From Anabaena sp. UHCC 0204 (GTDB lineage Bacteria; Cyanobacteriota; Cyanobacteriia; Cyanobacteriales; Nostocaceae), in assembly GCF_009711975.1 (NCBI RefSeq), contig NZ_VIKW01000003.1, forward strand, positions 110,986 to 174,985: DNA of 64,000 nucleotides. Reading direction: 5' to 3'. Below are positions 46,745 to 56,386 of this stretch, piece after piece. A program made the translations under genes and the position numbers. The notes under the pieces are model-generated. The model searched no databases. It saw only the letters and a list, made by a program, of their open reading frames with translations, and was not told where the DNA came from. The stretch's first letter is position 1; each line of letters opens with the position of its first letter.

Positions 46745-48598
46745 TTAAACCCCATTTTTTGGTGTTTCTGATGGAGTTGTTTGATCTTGATTTACAGGTT
46801 GATTTTCCTTGGGTAATGCCTGTTTAGAAACATTATCAGCAGCTTGCTTAAACATTGGCTCTAACTTATCGCGCCAGTATTTAATATTAGGTAGCTTTTC
46901 TGGATGATCTCGATAAGCTAAAACCTCATCCCATTGACCATTATCAATGGCTTTATTAATATCCTTAGCTAACGCTTCTGCTTTTGCCCAATCACTCTGC
47001 CATTGATTAACAATATCAACTGTTTCTTTAACACTAGAAACAGCATTTCCCGAAGTTGATTTCAGCAGAGAAATTGCTCCTTGTATATCTCCTGACTCAA
47101 ATTTTTGTCTAGCTTTTGCCACTGTTTTCGCCTTATCTTCAGTAGGTGGTAAAGATGCTTGAGGCGTGGGAATTACACTAGGTTTAATTGGCACGGAAGG
47201 AACTGGACGGGATGCAATTAAAGGACTATCATCTACAGTTTGAATAGCTAAACCCTTATCTCGACGGCATTCAATCCAGGTTTGATTATTAGAAATAATA
47301 TCAGAATGCGCCCAAGCCAAGCGTCCAGATAAAAGTTTCACCTCCACCCAGCCTCGCTTTGTTCGCTTACCCGTCACCTCAAATTCATCTGCTGCACCCA
47401 AAGTTTTTAAAATATTATCAGAATTGATAGCACTGGGTTCAGAACGGATATTAGAATTAGCCGCAACCATAGCCAAACATTTATTGGTTGATTTAGTATT
47501 TCCCCCAGTCCAATTAGCAGTTAAATTCTGAAAATTGGGATATATATTTGTAAATAAAGCCGCTACACCACCTGCTAATAATATGCCAATTAATAAAGGT
47601 AAAGGATCGGGTTTATTAAAATCTTGGGGAATAGATGGTTGAGGATCAGGTTGAGAACGAACATGATTAGCGGGAGAAACCGCCATTGTTTTCTGTGTAA
47701 ATTTTGAAGATGGACTTTGAGGAGATTGATAAATAATTTGAGGAGATGCAGGGATTTGAGAAAATTCCGGGCTGATATTTACCAACTCCCGACAAGTTTG
47801 TAATGCTTCCGTTGCTGTTTGATAACGTTCTTTGAAATGGTAGCGGACCATTTTCGTTAAGACTGCTGCCAACCCAGGATGAATAGGAATTAAATGCTGC
47901 CAGTTAATTTCCCCTGTATCTGGGTCTTCTTGCAATTGACTAGCGGGAATTCCCGTTAATGCCTGAATAGCAATGATTCCTAACGCATAAATATCACTAT
48001 TGGGTCTAGGTTTACCTTGTCCTTGTTCTGTAGGCATATAGCCAGGCGTACCAATGGCTACTGTAGCTGTTTGTTGTCCTCTGACTGTCACTAGAGGAGA
48101 ACGTAATTGTTTAACAGCACCAAAGTCTACTAAAACTAATTTATAATCAGCAGCACGGCGAATGATATTATCTGGCTTGATGTCGCGGTGAATCACACCT
48201 TCTTGGTGAACAAACTCTAAAATACTCAAAATGTCCAGCAACATTTGCATGACTTGAGTTTGACTCCAAGGCTGTCCGGGGATGAGTTCTTCATTGAGAG
48301 TATGTCCATCAATAAATTCTTGGACTAAAAAGAATTCTTGATTTTCGTCAAAATAAGCTAAAAGTCTGGGTATTTGGTCATGGTTACTCAATTTTTCTAA
48401 AGTCTCTGCTTCACTGTGGAATAGTCTTTTGGCAGTGGCAAAGATGTTAGAGTCAGAATTAGCTGGTTTGAGGTGCTTAACTACGCAAATGGGATTGCCT
48501 GGCCGTCTGGTATCTTGGGCAATATAGGTTTGACCAAATCCCCCCGTCGCCAAGATGCGAATGACTTGGTAGCGATGATCTAGTAATTTTCCTATCAT
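46745..48598 (-). CDS. Membrane-anchored Ser/Thr protein kinase with SH3-like domain
   Basis: 617 residues. Kinase domain about 10-275: YQVIRILATGGFGQTYIAQD, catalytic loop HRDIKPDNIIRR, DFGAVKQ and a GTPGYMPTEQGQGKP activation-segment end. Then a low-complexity linker, a transmembrane helix (about 332-350, PLLIGILLAGGVAALFTNI), and an SH3b-like domain (about 370-430: ANSNIRSEPSAINSDNIL, GRLAWAHSDIIS). A helical C-terminal part follows. Typical Hanks-type kinase of filamentous cyanobacteria; sensing by the periplasmic SH3b domain is a reasonable inference. Confidence 0.92.
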   Translation of the reverse strand: MIGKLLDHRYQVIRILATGGFGQTYIAQDTRRPGNPICVVKHLKPANSDSNIFATAKRLFHSEAETLEKLSNHDQIPRLLAYFDENQEFFLVQEFIDGHTLNEELIPGQPWSQTQVMQMLLDILSILEFVHQEGVIHRDIKPDNIIRRAADYKLVLVDFGAVKQLRSPLVTVRGQQTATVAIGTPGYMPTEQGQGKPRPNSDIYALGIIAIQALTGIPASQLQEDPDTGEINWQHLIPIHPGLAAVLTKMVRYHFKERYQTATEALQTCRELVNISPEFSQIPASPQIIYQSPQSPSSKFTQKTMAVSPANHVRSQPDPQPSIPQDFNKPDPLPLLIGILLAGGVAALFTNIYPNFQNLTANWTGGNTKSTNKCLAMVAANSNIRSEPSAINSDNILKTLGAADEFEVTGKRTKRGWVEVKLLSGRLAWAHSDIISNNQTWIECRRDKGLAIQTVDDSPLIASRPVPSVPIKPSVIPTPQASLPPTEDKAKTVAKARQKFESGDIQGAISLLKSTSGNAVSSVKETVDIVNQWQSDWAKAEALAKDINKAIDNGQWDEVLAYRDHPEKLPNIKYWRDKLEPMFKQAADNVSKQALPKENQPVNQDQTTPSETPKNGV

Positions 48599-48764
48599 AA
48601 ATTTCCCTCTCCAGCTTTACAGCCTAATTTTGCCGATAGTAGTAAATATCTCCAAATTTCCCTTTCTGAAATCAGGTATCTTGAGAAAAGATTTAAAGTA
48701 AAAGTATAGTTCTTTCATCAAAACTAATTGTTAATTGTGCTTTCAGTATCCCTATTTACTAGCA

Positions 48765-49253
48765 ATGCCACCTAAGATCACTAATTCTACCTCATGGCAA
48801 CAAGCTGAAATCTTGATGCAACCTGCTTTTATTCGCGTAATTGATAATATTCGCAAGCACCTTGATATATCTAATTGGAAAGGTACTTACCAAGATGTGT
48901 TGACTTGGCCTGCTAACACGACTGATGAAACAAAAGCTTTAGTCACTCAGTTGGTGCAGGAAATTGAAACAGCAACACCGACACAAGCAGAGGAAATTAG
49001 AAAAACTCTTGCTAGTTTGCCAATACCCCATCCAGGATATCACTTACTTTTACAAAGTCAACAGCAACAAGTCAGTGTAGATTTATGGGATTTGTGTTAT
49101 CAAGTATGTTTTTTGAATTATAGTCCAGAAAGTGTAGCAGTTGATATTGATACTAGCTTAATTGATGAATATGGGGATGTAGATTGGCAACACTTAGAAA
49201 ATAAAACTCAGGAATTGGTGAAACAGGTGTTCGCTAATTTACCAGTAACTTGA
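48765..49253 (+). CDS. Conserved hypothetical protein
   Basis: 162 residues from ATG 48765 (MPPKITNSTSWQQAEILMQP); the TTG at 48735 adds a poorly plausible leader. Helical, with DISNWKGTYQDVLTWPANTT and LASLPIPHPGYHLLLQSQQQ; C-terminal YGDVDWQHLENKTQELVKQV. Looks like a conserved cyanobacterial soluble protein but no family is recognised. Divergent from the kinase gene. Confidence 0.6.
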   Translation: MPPKITNSTSWQQAEILMQPAFIRVIDNIRKHLDISNWKGTYQDVLTWPANTTDETKALVTQLVQEIETATPTQAEEIRKTLASLPIPHPGYHLLLQSQQQQVSVDLWDLCYQVCFLNYSPESVAVDIDTSLIDEYGDVDWQHLENKTQELVKQVFANLPVT

Positions 49254-49317
49254 GTTTAAATTCAAACTATGAGGATTCTATAGTTAGAATCAGCTTAGAC
49301 GTTAGCTTATTTTTGCC

Positions 49318-50886
49318 ATGAAATTCATTTCTGAACCGACGATTCTGGTCAAAATTGAAAAGATGAAACAACGGGTGCGATGGAAGCATTCGAGTATTTT
49401 ACAGCAGGGAATTGATCAGACCTGCATGGTGATAGATGATGGTAGGCAAGAAATTCCAGAATTTTCGTTTATGGTTATGGGTGATACTGGGACTAAATCC
49501 TATCCTGGACATCATCCCCAACGCGAAGTTGCCAAAATGATGTTAAATCATGGTGATGATTCTCGTTTCGTGCTACACACGGGTGATGTGATTTATATGG
49601 TGGGTTCACGTGAATATTACCCAAGCAATTTTATTGAACCTTATCGGGAATTTCTAGTTGGTGGCGATCGCCCAGAAGATATTGCTTATAATCAAATGGT
49701 GTTTAAGTTGCCGATTTTGCCAGTGTTGGGTAATCATGATTACTATGATGTACCTTTACTCTATCGGTTGCTAACTGGTTCAACTTTGCCTTTGCGGCGG
49801 ATGTTGCGTTACAAAGATATTGAAATTGGTTGGCATGGATCTAATCAAGGTGATGCTTATGCTAGAGCTTTTTTGGATTATTTAGCGGAAATTTCTCCAG
49901 CCGACTTAGAAAATCATTTAAATCAATATTATACCGCCAGAACTGATACAGATCGGTGTTTGCGCTATCAACCAGGAAATTTTACTCGTTTACCTAATCG
50001 CTATTATAATTTTCGTTACGGTGGTATTGACTTTTTTGCCCTAGATTCTAATACTTTCAATACACCTGCACCTTTACCTAATAATCAAGCTGGGGACAAT
50101 TTTCGTCAGGAATTGACAAAACGTCGTCAGGAAATTGACGCAGAAGAATTACAGATGCTGGCGGAGTTTGACAAGCTAAATCCAGATAACCCTGATGAAG
50201 CGGAACTATTAGCTGAACTTGTGGCTAAATTAGACCAAATTAATGAAGTTAAAATTGATATTGAAAAGCAATTAGAATCTCATACTGATACTAATGTTGA
50301 TTTTGAACAGTTAGCATGGTTAAGAGATAGATTAATTGCATCTTGGCAGAATCCAGCAGTGCGAGGACGGATAATCTTTTGCCATCATCCACCTTATGTT
50401 ACAGAAGGAAGTAAATGGAATCAAGGACAAACTTTAGCTGTGCGTCATCGTTTGCGGGGAGTTTTGGATGAAGTTGCGAAAAGTTTGGGTAATATTACTC
50501 AGAATTGCCCCATAGTAGATGTAGTATTTAGTGGACACGCTCATTGTTTAGAACATCTGCGGACAGTTGATACAGGACACGCAGATGCTCATATTAATTA
50601 TATAATCTCTGGTGGCAGCGGTCATCGTCCACGTCGTCAACGACCGCAGGGGGGAGAATTGCTAGAAACCTTTAGTAGTAATACTGGTATTTCCATTCGC
50701 AAAGTTGCAGATTCGCTGTTGTATGTGGGAAGGAGTGGTAGCGGTTTTGAGAAAAGAAAACCTTATTCTTGTGTGCGAATGGATGTGAAGGGAGGTTTTC
50801 CTGCTAAGTTTATAATGACACCACTTGTTACAGAGTTAGTTGAGGGAAAATGGTGCGATCGCTCTTTAAAACCTTTTATAATCTAA
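49318..50886 (+). CDS. Metallophosphoesterase
   Basis: 522 residues, calcineurin-like. Motifs: FMVMGDTGTKSYPGHHP, VLHTGDVIYMVG, LPVLGNHDYYDVP, IFCHHPPYV and DVVFSGHAHCLEH. A ~70-residue charged helical insertion (about 265-325, RQEIDAEELQMLAEFDKLNP) separates motif blocks. No signal peptide. Similar to purple-acid-phosphatase-like or ADP-dependent types, substrate unknown. Its last 37 bp overlap the start of the methyltransferase gene downstream, so they are translationally linked. Confidence 0.85.
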   Translation: MKFISEPTILVKIEKMKQRVRWKHSSILQQGIDQTCMVIDDGRQEIPEFSFMVMGDTGTKSYPGHHPQREVAKMMLNHGDDSRFVLHTGDVIYMVGSREYYPSNFIEPYREFLVGGDRPEDIAYNQMVFKLPILPVLGNHDYYDVPLLYRLLTGSTLPLRRMLRYKDIEIGWHGSNQGDAYARAFLDYLAEISPADLENHLNQYYTARTDTDRCLRYQPGNFTRLPNRYYNFRYGGIDFFALDSNTFNTPAPLPNNQAGDNFRQELTKRRQEIDAEELQMLAEFDKLNPDNPDEAELLAELVAKLDQINEVKIDIEKQLESHTDTNVDFEQLAWLRDRLIASWQNPAVRGRIIFCHHPPYVTEGSKWNQGQTLAVRHRLRGVLDEVAKSLGNITQNCPIVDVVFSGHAHCLEHLRTVDTGHADAHINYIISGGSGHRPRRQRPQGGELLETFSSNTGISIRKVADSLLYVGRSGSGFEKRKPYSCVRMDVKGGFPAKFIMTPLVTELVEGKWCDRSLKPFII

Positions 50887-51623
50887 TTTTCATCATCGTG
50901 GTAAGTTTGGGAATATTCGTCCTGAACCCCAATCTCTCCACAGCAGATACTTCTCCCACTTCCCCTTATCAACAGCAAGAACATCCCAGTCCTGATGGTA
51001 TTGGTAAATACTATATGGGAAGAGAAATTGCTAGATTTATGGGGTATACAGGGGCGAGTTGGTTAGAAAGACCTAAACGTGAAGCACAGGAAAAACCCAA
51101 TGAAGTTATTGGTCTCCTCAATTTAAAACCTAATAATGTCGTAGCAGATATTGGTGCTGGTACAGGTTATTTTACTTTTCGGATTGCTTCCTTAGTACCC
51201 CAGGGTAAGGTATTAGCGGTGGATATTCAAACACAAATGTTAGAAATAATTGGGTATATTAAACAAGACCTAAATATTACTAATGTTGAACCAGTATTAG
51301 CAATTCCTAATAATCCTAATCTCCCAGAAGAAAGCATAGATTTAGCATTAATGGTAGATGCTTATCATGAGTTTGAATATCCCCAAGAAATGATGAAAGG
51401 AATTATTAAAGCTTTAAAACCTGGTGGTAGAGTAGTGTTAGTAGAATATCGGGGCGAAAATCCCTTTATTCCTATTCAAAGATTACACAAAATGACTCAA
51501 AAGCAAGTTACTCAAGAAATGCAAACAGTGGGTTTAGTGTGGCGAGGAACTGAAGAAGTATTACCAAGTCAACATTATATGGTATTTGAAAAACCGCAGA
51601 TTAAATCAGATGTCAAATCATAA
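50850..51623 (+). CDS. Exported class I SAM-dependent methyltransferase
   Basis: 257 residues, start ATG 50850 inside the previous gene (37 bp overlap). A hydrophobic N-terminus (LFKTFYNLIFIIVVSLGIFV, about 5-24) looks like a signal peptide or anchor, followed by NPNLSTADTSPTSP. Then a Methyltransf core: motif I VVADIGAGTGYFTFRIASLV, VLAVDIQTQMLEII, IDLALMVDAYHEFEYP and LKPGGRVVLVEYRGENP. A SAM enzyme outside the cytoplasm is unusual; the anchor may instead keep the domain at the inner face. Substrate unknown. Confidence 0.85.
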   Translation: MVRSLFKTFYNLIFIIVVSLGIFVLNPNLSTADTSPTSPYQQQEHPSPDGIGKYYMGREIARFMGYTGASWLERPKREAQEKPNEVIGLLNLKPNNVVADIGAGTGYFTFRIASLVPQGKVLAVDIQTQMLEIIGYIKQDLNITNVEPVLAIPNNPNLPEESIDLALMVDAYHEFEYPQEMMKGIIKALKPGGRVVLVEYRGENPFIPIQRLHKMTQKQVTQEMQTVGLVWRGTEEVLPSQHYMVFEKPQIKSDVKS

Positions 51624-51656
51624 ATTTATCTGATTCTGCGGTCATTAGCCATAACC

Positions 51657-51935
51657 CTATGCTTGAGGGATCAAACAGGTGGTTTTATTAACATTATCCC
51701 AAACAATCCAGTTGAGACTATTGTCTAAACCTTCAGCTTGATTGGTAACTTTAAAATAGAACTTGTCACCGTTTTTAAACTGCACCGCAAAATCAGCATT
51801 TTGGGCAAAAACTACTATAAAACCTCTATCCCGTAAGCAATACATCGCCCAATTTTTCAAAGATTGTTTATGGGGTTCGTGGGGAATTGGTGGGTTAGTA
51901 ATTACGTCTGCAATAGCTTTTAATATTTTTTCCAT
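51657..51935 (-). CDS. Hypothetical protein
   Basis: 92 residues: MEKILKAIADVITNPPIPHE, SLKNWAMYCLRDRGFIVVFA, NADFAVQFKNGDKFYFKVTN. Coherent alpha/beta composition; the second part resembles a small beta-sheet as in restriction-endonuclease-like proteins but lacks a convincing catalytic motif. It follows the VOC gene (8 bp) on the same strand, so the pair is probably one operon. Confidence 0.55.
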   Translation of the reverse strand: MEKILKAIADVITNPPIPHEPHKQSLKNWAMYCLRDRGFIVVFAQNADFAVQFKNGDKFYFKVTNQAEGLDNSLNWIVWDNVNKTTCLIPQA

Positions 51936-51943
51936 CTTCGCAT

Positions 51944-52387
51944 TTAATGAGGATCACAACGAATTTCAATCATAAACCCATCGGGGTCATAAAAGTACAC
52001 CCCTCTACCAGTCGGACGACTCACAGGACCGTGTGCAATGACTAGATTATTTTCCTGAATTACTGTCAATGCTTGGTCAAATAATTCTGGATCAATATCA
52101 AACGCCAAATGATATGCTCTGGTAAAGGATTTACTCGGATCTGAATCTGGTGGTGATAATTCTGGTTCTCCAAATAAATCAATTATTGTACCGTCAGGAG
52201 TAACAAAATTAGCGACTTTGCCAGTATTGACAAGTTCTATTAATGTTGCGGGTACTTCTTCTCCTGTAAGTTCATGTAATCCTAAAATATGACCGTAAAA
52301 ACGGCGAGATGCTGCCATATCGGCGACATTAAAAGCAATATGATGGACTTTGCGTAAATATCCAGTGGGAATAGTATTATTAGCCAT
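51944..52387 (-). CDS. VOC (glyoxalase/dioxygenase) superfamily protein
   Basis: 147 residues: KVHHIAFNVADMAASRRFYG, HILGLHELTGEEVPATLIEL, RAYHLAFDIDPELFDQALTV, GRGVYFYDPDGFMIEIRCDP. The His and Glu metal ligands of the VOC fold are visible (HIAF, HLAF, MIEIR). Possible glyoxalase I or dioxygenase-like enzyme; substrate unknown. Confidence 0.88.
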   Translation of the reverse strand: MANNTIPTGYLRKVHHIAFNVADMAASRRFYGHILGLHELTGEEVPATLIELVNTGKVANFVTPDGTIIDLFGEPELSPPDSDPSKSFTRAYHLAFDIDPELFDQALTVIQENNLVIAHGPVSRPTGRGVYFYDPDGFMIEIRCDPH

Positions 52388-52456
52388 TTTTGATAATTGG
52401 GAATTTTTTCATATACTGTAACCCATCATAAGATGACCTTTAGCAAAGGTTATTAA

Positions 52457-52573
52457 GATGCGAGAAAACAAGCTTCTTTAGAAACAGAATTATCACTTGA
52501 GACTTTTCCTGTAGATTCTCCCTCTACTACAGAAGAAAGTTTAAATCAAGATTATTTACCAGAACAATATTGA
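52457..52573 (+). pseudogene. Short ORF remnant
   Basis: 38 codons open between an upstream stop and TGA 52571, with protein-like content (ETELSLETFPVDSPSTTEES) but no start codon. Probably the C-terminal remnant of a lost gene. Not identified. Confidence 0.3.
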
Positions 52574-52643
52574 TCTTTCTTCATCTTCTTTCTTTGCGCC
52601 TTTGCGTAAGGCAAAAACGGAAGATAGAACCTTCCTAATAGCA

Positions 52644-52664
52644 TTCCCAGTCAGAGACTGGGAA
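52644..52664. repeat. Perfect hairpin after the EF-G-like gene
   Basis: TTCCCAGTC-aga-GACTGGGAA, 9-bp perfect stem and 3-nt loop, followed by cgagg. This hairpin type is dispersed in cyanobacteria. It lies 10 bp past the stop codon of the minus-strand gene but without a T-run. Confidence 0.8.
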
Positions 52665-52674
52665 CGAGGTTAGA

Positions 52675-54705
52675 TTATTTACCGTTACCACCATTAATGA
52701 TTAGAATGCGTTCAGCCAGCTTTTCCGGTACTTCTTGCAGATGATCTTGTTCCCAATGGAAAGAACCAACGCCTAAAGTGAGCGATCGCAATTCTACAAT
52801 AAAATTCTGCATTTCTGCTTGGGGTAAATATGCACAAACATGATCCCAACCTTGCCAATCATGTCTACCTTCATAGCCTAAAATCTGCCCCCGTCTACCA
52901 GTCAACAGTTGCAAAACTTTAGAAGTAAACTCACTGGGATTAGTCACATCTACCTTTAAAATTGGTTCTAATAACGTAGGTTGCGCTAGAGTTACTCCCG
53001 TCTGCATAGCTAAACGTGCAGCTTGTTTAAAAGCTTGTTCGGAACTATCAACGCTGTGATAAGAACCATTGGTTAATGTCACCGCTACATCTACCATTGG
53101 GAAGCCTAACGGACCATGTGTGAGAAATTCCCGCACTCCCATTTCTACCCCAGGAATATATTGTCTAGGAACGACACCACCAACAATCTTTTCATTAAAA
53201 TTGAAACCTTCACCTCTTGGTAGAGGATTAATATCTAAATAAACGTCTCCAAATTGTCCATGTCCGCCACTTTGATGTTTATAACGTCCATGAACTGAGT
53301 TTACAGATTTGCGAATGGTTTCTTTATAAGGAATTTGAGGAAGACGAGTAGACATTGGTAAATTATATTTGCGGCGTAATCTATCTAACGCAACTTGCAA
53401 ATGTATTTCCCCTTGTCCCCAAAGAATCACTTCCTGAGTATCTCTATGTTGTTCCCAAGCTAAAGAAGGATCTTCCTCTAATAATTTAGTAATAGCACTG
53501 CTAAGTTTGACTTCATCATTGCGTTTTTCTGGTGTAATGGCTAATGCAAAAACTGGTTTTAATTGTTCTGCTTTTGGTAATGTTGTTACCTGGGAATTTG
53601 GAGAAATTGTATCTCCTGTTTTAATTCCTTCTAACCGACTAATAGCAACAATTTCGCCAGCTACAGCTTGATTAATTTGCTGTTGTTGTTGTCCCATTAA
53701 ACGGTAAAGACCACCAGCACGAATACCATTTAAAACAATACCATCAGTTAATGTTCCTTGCCATACTCGCACGAGGGAAAGTTTTCCACCTTGGGGAGTG
53801 TAGAAGGTTTTGAGAACTTGCGCTATGGGAACATCATTAATTGTTTCTAAACGCCTTGCCATTGTCGTTTCTGGATCTGGCGCTTCCCGCAATAGTGCTT
53901 CTAATAAAGGTCTAACACCATAATCTTGTTCTGCAACTCCAAAGAAAACAGGTACTACTAAATCTGCACCTAATTCTAATTTTAAATCCTTGATAATTTC
54001 TTCTTGAGGTGGTTCGATATCTTCTAAAATTTCTTCGAGTAAATGATCGTCAAAATCTGCCAAAGCTTCTAACATTTCTGCTCTGGCTATATGTTCTTCT
54101 ACTTTTAATTCTTCTGGAAAAGGGATAGAATCAGCAGGTGCGCCGGCATGATATTGATAGGCTTTTTCACTTACCATATCAATAAATCCTGTGAGTTGTT
54201 CCCCTTGCATGATAGGGTATTGGTGGGCGACGAGGGGACGGCTAGAAACTGCTTTCAGGGCGTTTAATGTTTCTAAAACATGAATATTTGCCCTATCCAT
54301 TTTATTCACAAAAACGATATGGGGAATTTCCCAATCGTCTAGAAATTTAAATAGGGGTGCTAAGGTGAGAACTCTGTCGCGCATGGGTTCACAAACGACA
54401 ATTGCGGCATCAACTCCCATTAAAGCATTGTATGTCTCTTGGGCAAATTCTACTGAACCGGGACAATCAATAAAATTGAAGTGAATATCATGATAATCTG
54501 TATGTGCGGTATTTACTTCTATGCTCATTCGTCGGTCGCGTGCTTCGTTGGCGCTATCTCCGACTGTGTTACCATCTTTGATGTTACCTTTACGAGAAAT
54601 CGCTTCGGTGACAAATAATAAGCTTTCTAGCAATGTGGTTTTTCCACTTAAATAAGGTCCGACAATTGCTACATTCCGCGAACCGGATTTTACTTTTTCG
54701 TTCAT
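52675..54705 (-). CDS. EF-G-like translational GTPase (paralogue)
   Basis: 676 residues. P-loop GPYLSGKT (16-23), NKMD at 134-137, domain II and IV-V folds (VVPRQYIPGVEMGVREFLTHG, LLTGRRGQILGYEGRHDW). The G3 motif is DCPGSVEF: the catalytic His of EF-G (DTPGHVDF) is Ser84 here, and the switch-1 RGITI is RRMSIE. Such EF-G-like proteins (sometimes called FusA2) are widespread in bacteria and differ in GTPase rate or are involved in ribosome rescue. The canonical EF-G must lie elsewhere. Function here is unknown. Confidence 0.88.
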   Translation of the reverse strand: MNEKVKSGSRNVAIVGPYLSGKTTLLESLLFVTEAISRKGNIKDGNTVGDSANEARDRRMSIEVNTAHTDYHDIHFNFIDCPGSVEFAQETYNALMGVDAAIVVCEPMRDRVLTLAPLFKFLDDWEIPHIVFVNKMDRANIHVLETLNALKAVSSRPLVAHQYPIMQGEQLTGFIDMVSEKAYQYHAGAPADSIPFPEELKVEEHIARAEMLEALADFDDHLLEEILEDIEPPQEEIIKDLKLELGADLVVPVFFGVAEQDYGVRPLLEALLREAPDPETTMARRLETINDVPIAQVLKTFYTPQGGKLSLVRVWQGTLTDGIVLNGIRAGGLYRLMGQQQQQINQAVAGEIVAISRLEGIKTGDTISPNSQVTTLPKAEQLKPVFALAITPEKRNDEVKLSSAITKLLEEDPSLAWEQHRDTQEVILWGQGEIHLQVALDRLRRKYNLPMSTRLPQIPYKETIRKSVNSVHGRYKHQSGGHGQFGDVYLDINPLPRGEGFNFNEKIVGGVVPRQYIPGVEMGVREFLTHGPLGFPMVDVAVTLTNGSYHSVDSSEQAFKQAARLAMQTGVTLAQPTLLEPILKVDVTNPSEFTSKVLQLLTGRRGQILGYEGRHDWQGWDHVCAYLPQAEMQNFIVELRSLTLGVGSFHWEQDHLQEVPEKLAERILIINGGNGK

Positions 54706-54981
54706 AAATCCTCCTTTACGGTGATTCCCTCAACCGCGTTCTGTATATTTTCAGGAGTAATTCATTTTTTGTTCAGGAGAATTATTCCTGGTTCAATTTT
54801 TTATTATCCTACTTTTAATCTCGGTTATAAAAAATTGTAGCTTGTTGTAATAATCTATTTGAAGAAGTGTTAATTATCACTAAATTTGATACTCAATATC
54901 AAATATTTGTAAAATATTTCGTAAATTCTCAACCTTTTTATTTATTTATCGTCAGAAAAGATGTGATTTGGTGGAAAATCA

Positions 54982-55890
54982 ATGCAATTATCATTAATTA
55001 AATATCCTGTCTTGGGGATAATCAGTTTGTTTTTATTAGGTGTGAATATCAAACCAGTATTTTCTACTTCTCACCCTAATGTCATGCTGGCACAATCTAC
55101 AAGCCAAGCAGCTATCAACTATTTAAATCAAGGGTTACAGGCGATTCAATCGGGAAGGTTAGAAGATGCAATAACTGCTTTTCGTCAAGCTATTAAACTA
55201 GATCCTCAATTAGCAGCAGCACATTACAATTTAGGTTTAGCACTACGACAATCGGGAAAGTTACAACTTGCGGCGGATGCTTTTTATCAAGCGACTCAAG
55301 CTGATTCTCAATTTGCTTTAGCTTTTGCAAATTTAGGTGGGGCGTTATTAGAAGGAAATAATTTAAAATTGGCGAAAGATTATTTAAATCAGGCTTTGCA
55401 ATTAAATCCAAATTTAGGTTTTGCTCATTATAACATGGGGTTAGTTAGGCAGCAGGAAAAAAATTGGAAAGAGGCGATCGCTTCTTTTCAAAAAGCCAGA
55501 ACCTATAGTCAAAATGCGCCAGAACCTTCTTATCATTTAGGTATATCTTATTTACAACAAGGTAAGATTAATGAAGCAAAGGTAGCTTTTAATCAAGCAA
55601 TTAAAATTAATCCCAAATATGCAGAAGCACACTATAATATTGGTTCGATTTTGTTTAATCAAGGTAAATTAAATGAGGCTTTGGCCGCTTTTAGAAAATC
55701 AGCCGCAGCTAATGCTAATTATGCTAATTCCTATTATGGGGCTGGTTTAGTTTTCATGCAGTTAAAGCAATACAAGGAAGCTGTCCAAGTTTTCCAATAT
55801 GCTAGAGATTTATATAATATTCAAGGTAATTTACAGTGGGTGAAAAATTCCCAACAGTTATTACAACAAGCACAAAAATTGAATAAGTAG
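54982..55890 (+). CDS. Secreted or periplasmic TPR-repeat protein
   Basis: 302 residues. Signal peptide about 1-33 (LGIISLFLLGVNIKPVFS). Seven consecutive TPR units of 34 residues follow (about 43-285), e.g. GRLEDAITAFRQAIKLDPQL, AHYNLGLALRQSGKLQLAAD, KINEAKVAFNQAIKINPKYA. No other domain. TPR proteins mediate protein-protein contact; partner unknown. Divergent from the EF-G-like gene. Confidence 0.9.
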   Translation: MQLSLIKYPVLGIISLFLLGVNIKPVFSTSHPNVMLAQSTSQAAINYLNQGLQAIQSGRLEDAITAFRQAIKLDPQLAAAHYNLGLALRQSGKLQLAADAFYQATQADSQFALAFANLGGALLEGNNLKLAKDYLNQALQLNPNLGFAHYNMGLVRQQEKNWKEAIASFQKARTYSQNAPEPSYHLGISYLQQGKINEAKVAFNQAIKINPKYAEAHYNIGSILFNQGKLNEALAAFRKSAAANANYANSYYGAGLVFMQLKQYKEAVQVFQYARDLYNIQGNLQWVKNSQQLLQQAQKLNK

Positions 55891-56099
55891 AAAAGTTCTG
55901 CCGAAATATCTCTAGTCAGAATATAGTATTTTCTCAGCTTTTAGACAGATGAATAACTCTAAGGGAACAAGTAGAAATTAATTATAACTTTTCTTAGTCT
56001 AATGAGGTACAAATTTATCTGCGTTCATCTGTGGTTAATTCTTTCTCATTGTACCTCGCTTGCATGGGAATTGCTATCAACAACTAACGGAGTAGAAAC

Positions 56100-56333
56100 A
56101 TGAGTAAAACTAAAACTCAAGAACCCATTAGCAACTTAGAGTATGATTTTATCAGTGTCCTGCACAATAAAGCCGTAGCTGTTCAAGCTTATGAAAATTA
56201 TATCAAAGATGCAAAGGACGCTAATTCTCAACCTTGTGTAGAACTTTTCCAAAAATTACGTCAGTCAGAAATTGAACAAGCACACGAAATTCGTCATCAC
56301 CTGCAAGAGGTTATGCAGCAAGGAAAGATGTAG
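56100..56333 (+). CDS. Small conserved hypothetical helical protein
   Basis: 77 residues: MSKTKTQEPISNLEYDFISV, LHNKAVAVQAYENYIKDAKD, QKLRQSEIEQAHEIRHHLQE. Two helices, resembling a partial ferritin-like or two-helix regulator. ATG 56100 has GGAG at 9 nt upstream. Common in cyanobacteria as an uncharacterised gene. Convergent with sigA. Confidence 0.65.
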   Translation: MSKTKTQEPISNLEYDFISVLHNKAVAVQAYENYIKDAKDANSQPCVELFQKLRQSEIEQAHEIRHHLQEVMQQGKM

Positions 56334-56342
56334 TGAATGCTA

Positions 56343-56380
56343 GGGGCAGGTTTAAGAGGTTAATGATTTAAACCCGCCCC
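56343..56380. repeat. Stem-loop between convergent genes
   Basis: GGGGCAGGTTTAA ... TTAAACCCGCCCC (one A-C mismatch) with a 12-nt loop, between the small gene and sigA, both stop codons within 10 bp. No T-run, so a Rho-independent terminator is only partly supported; it may serve both genes. Confidence 0.6.
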
Positions 56381-56386
56381 CAACAT

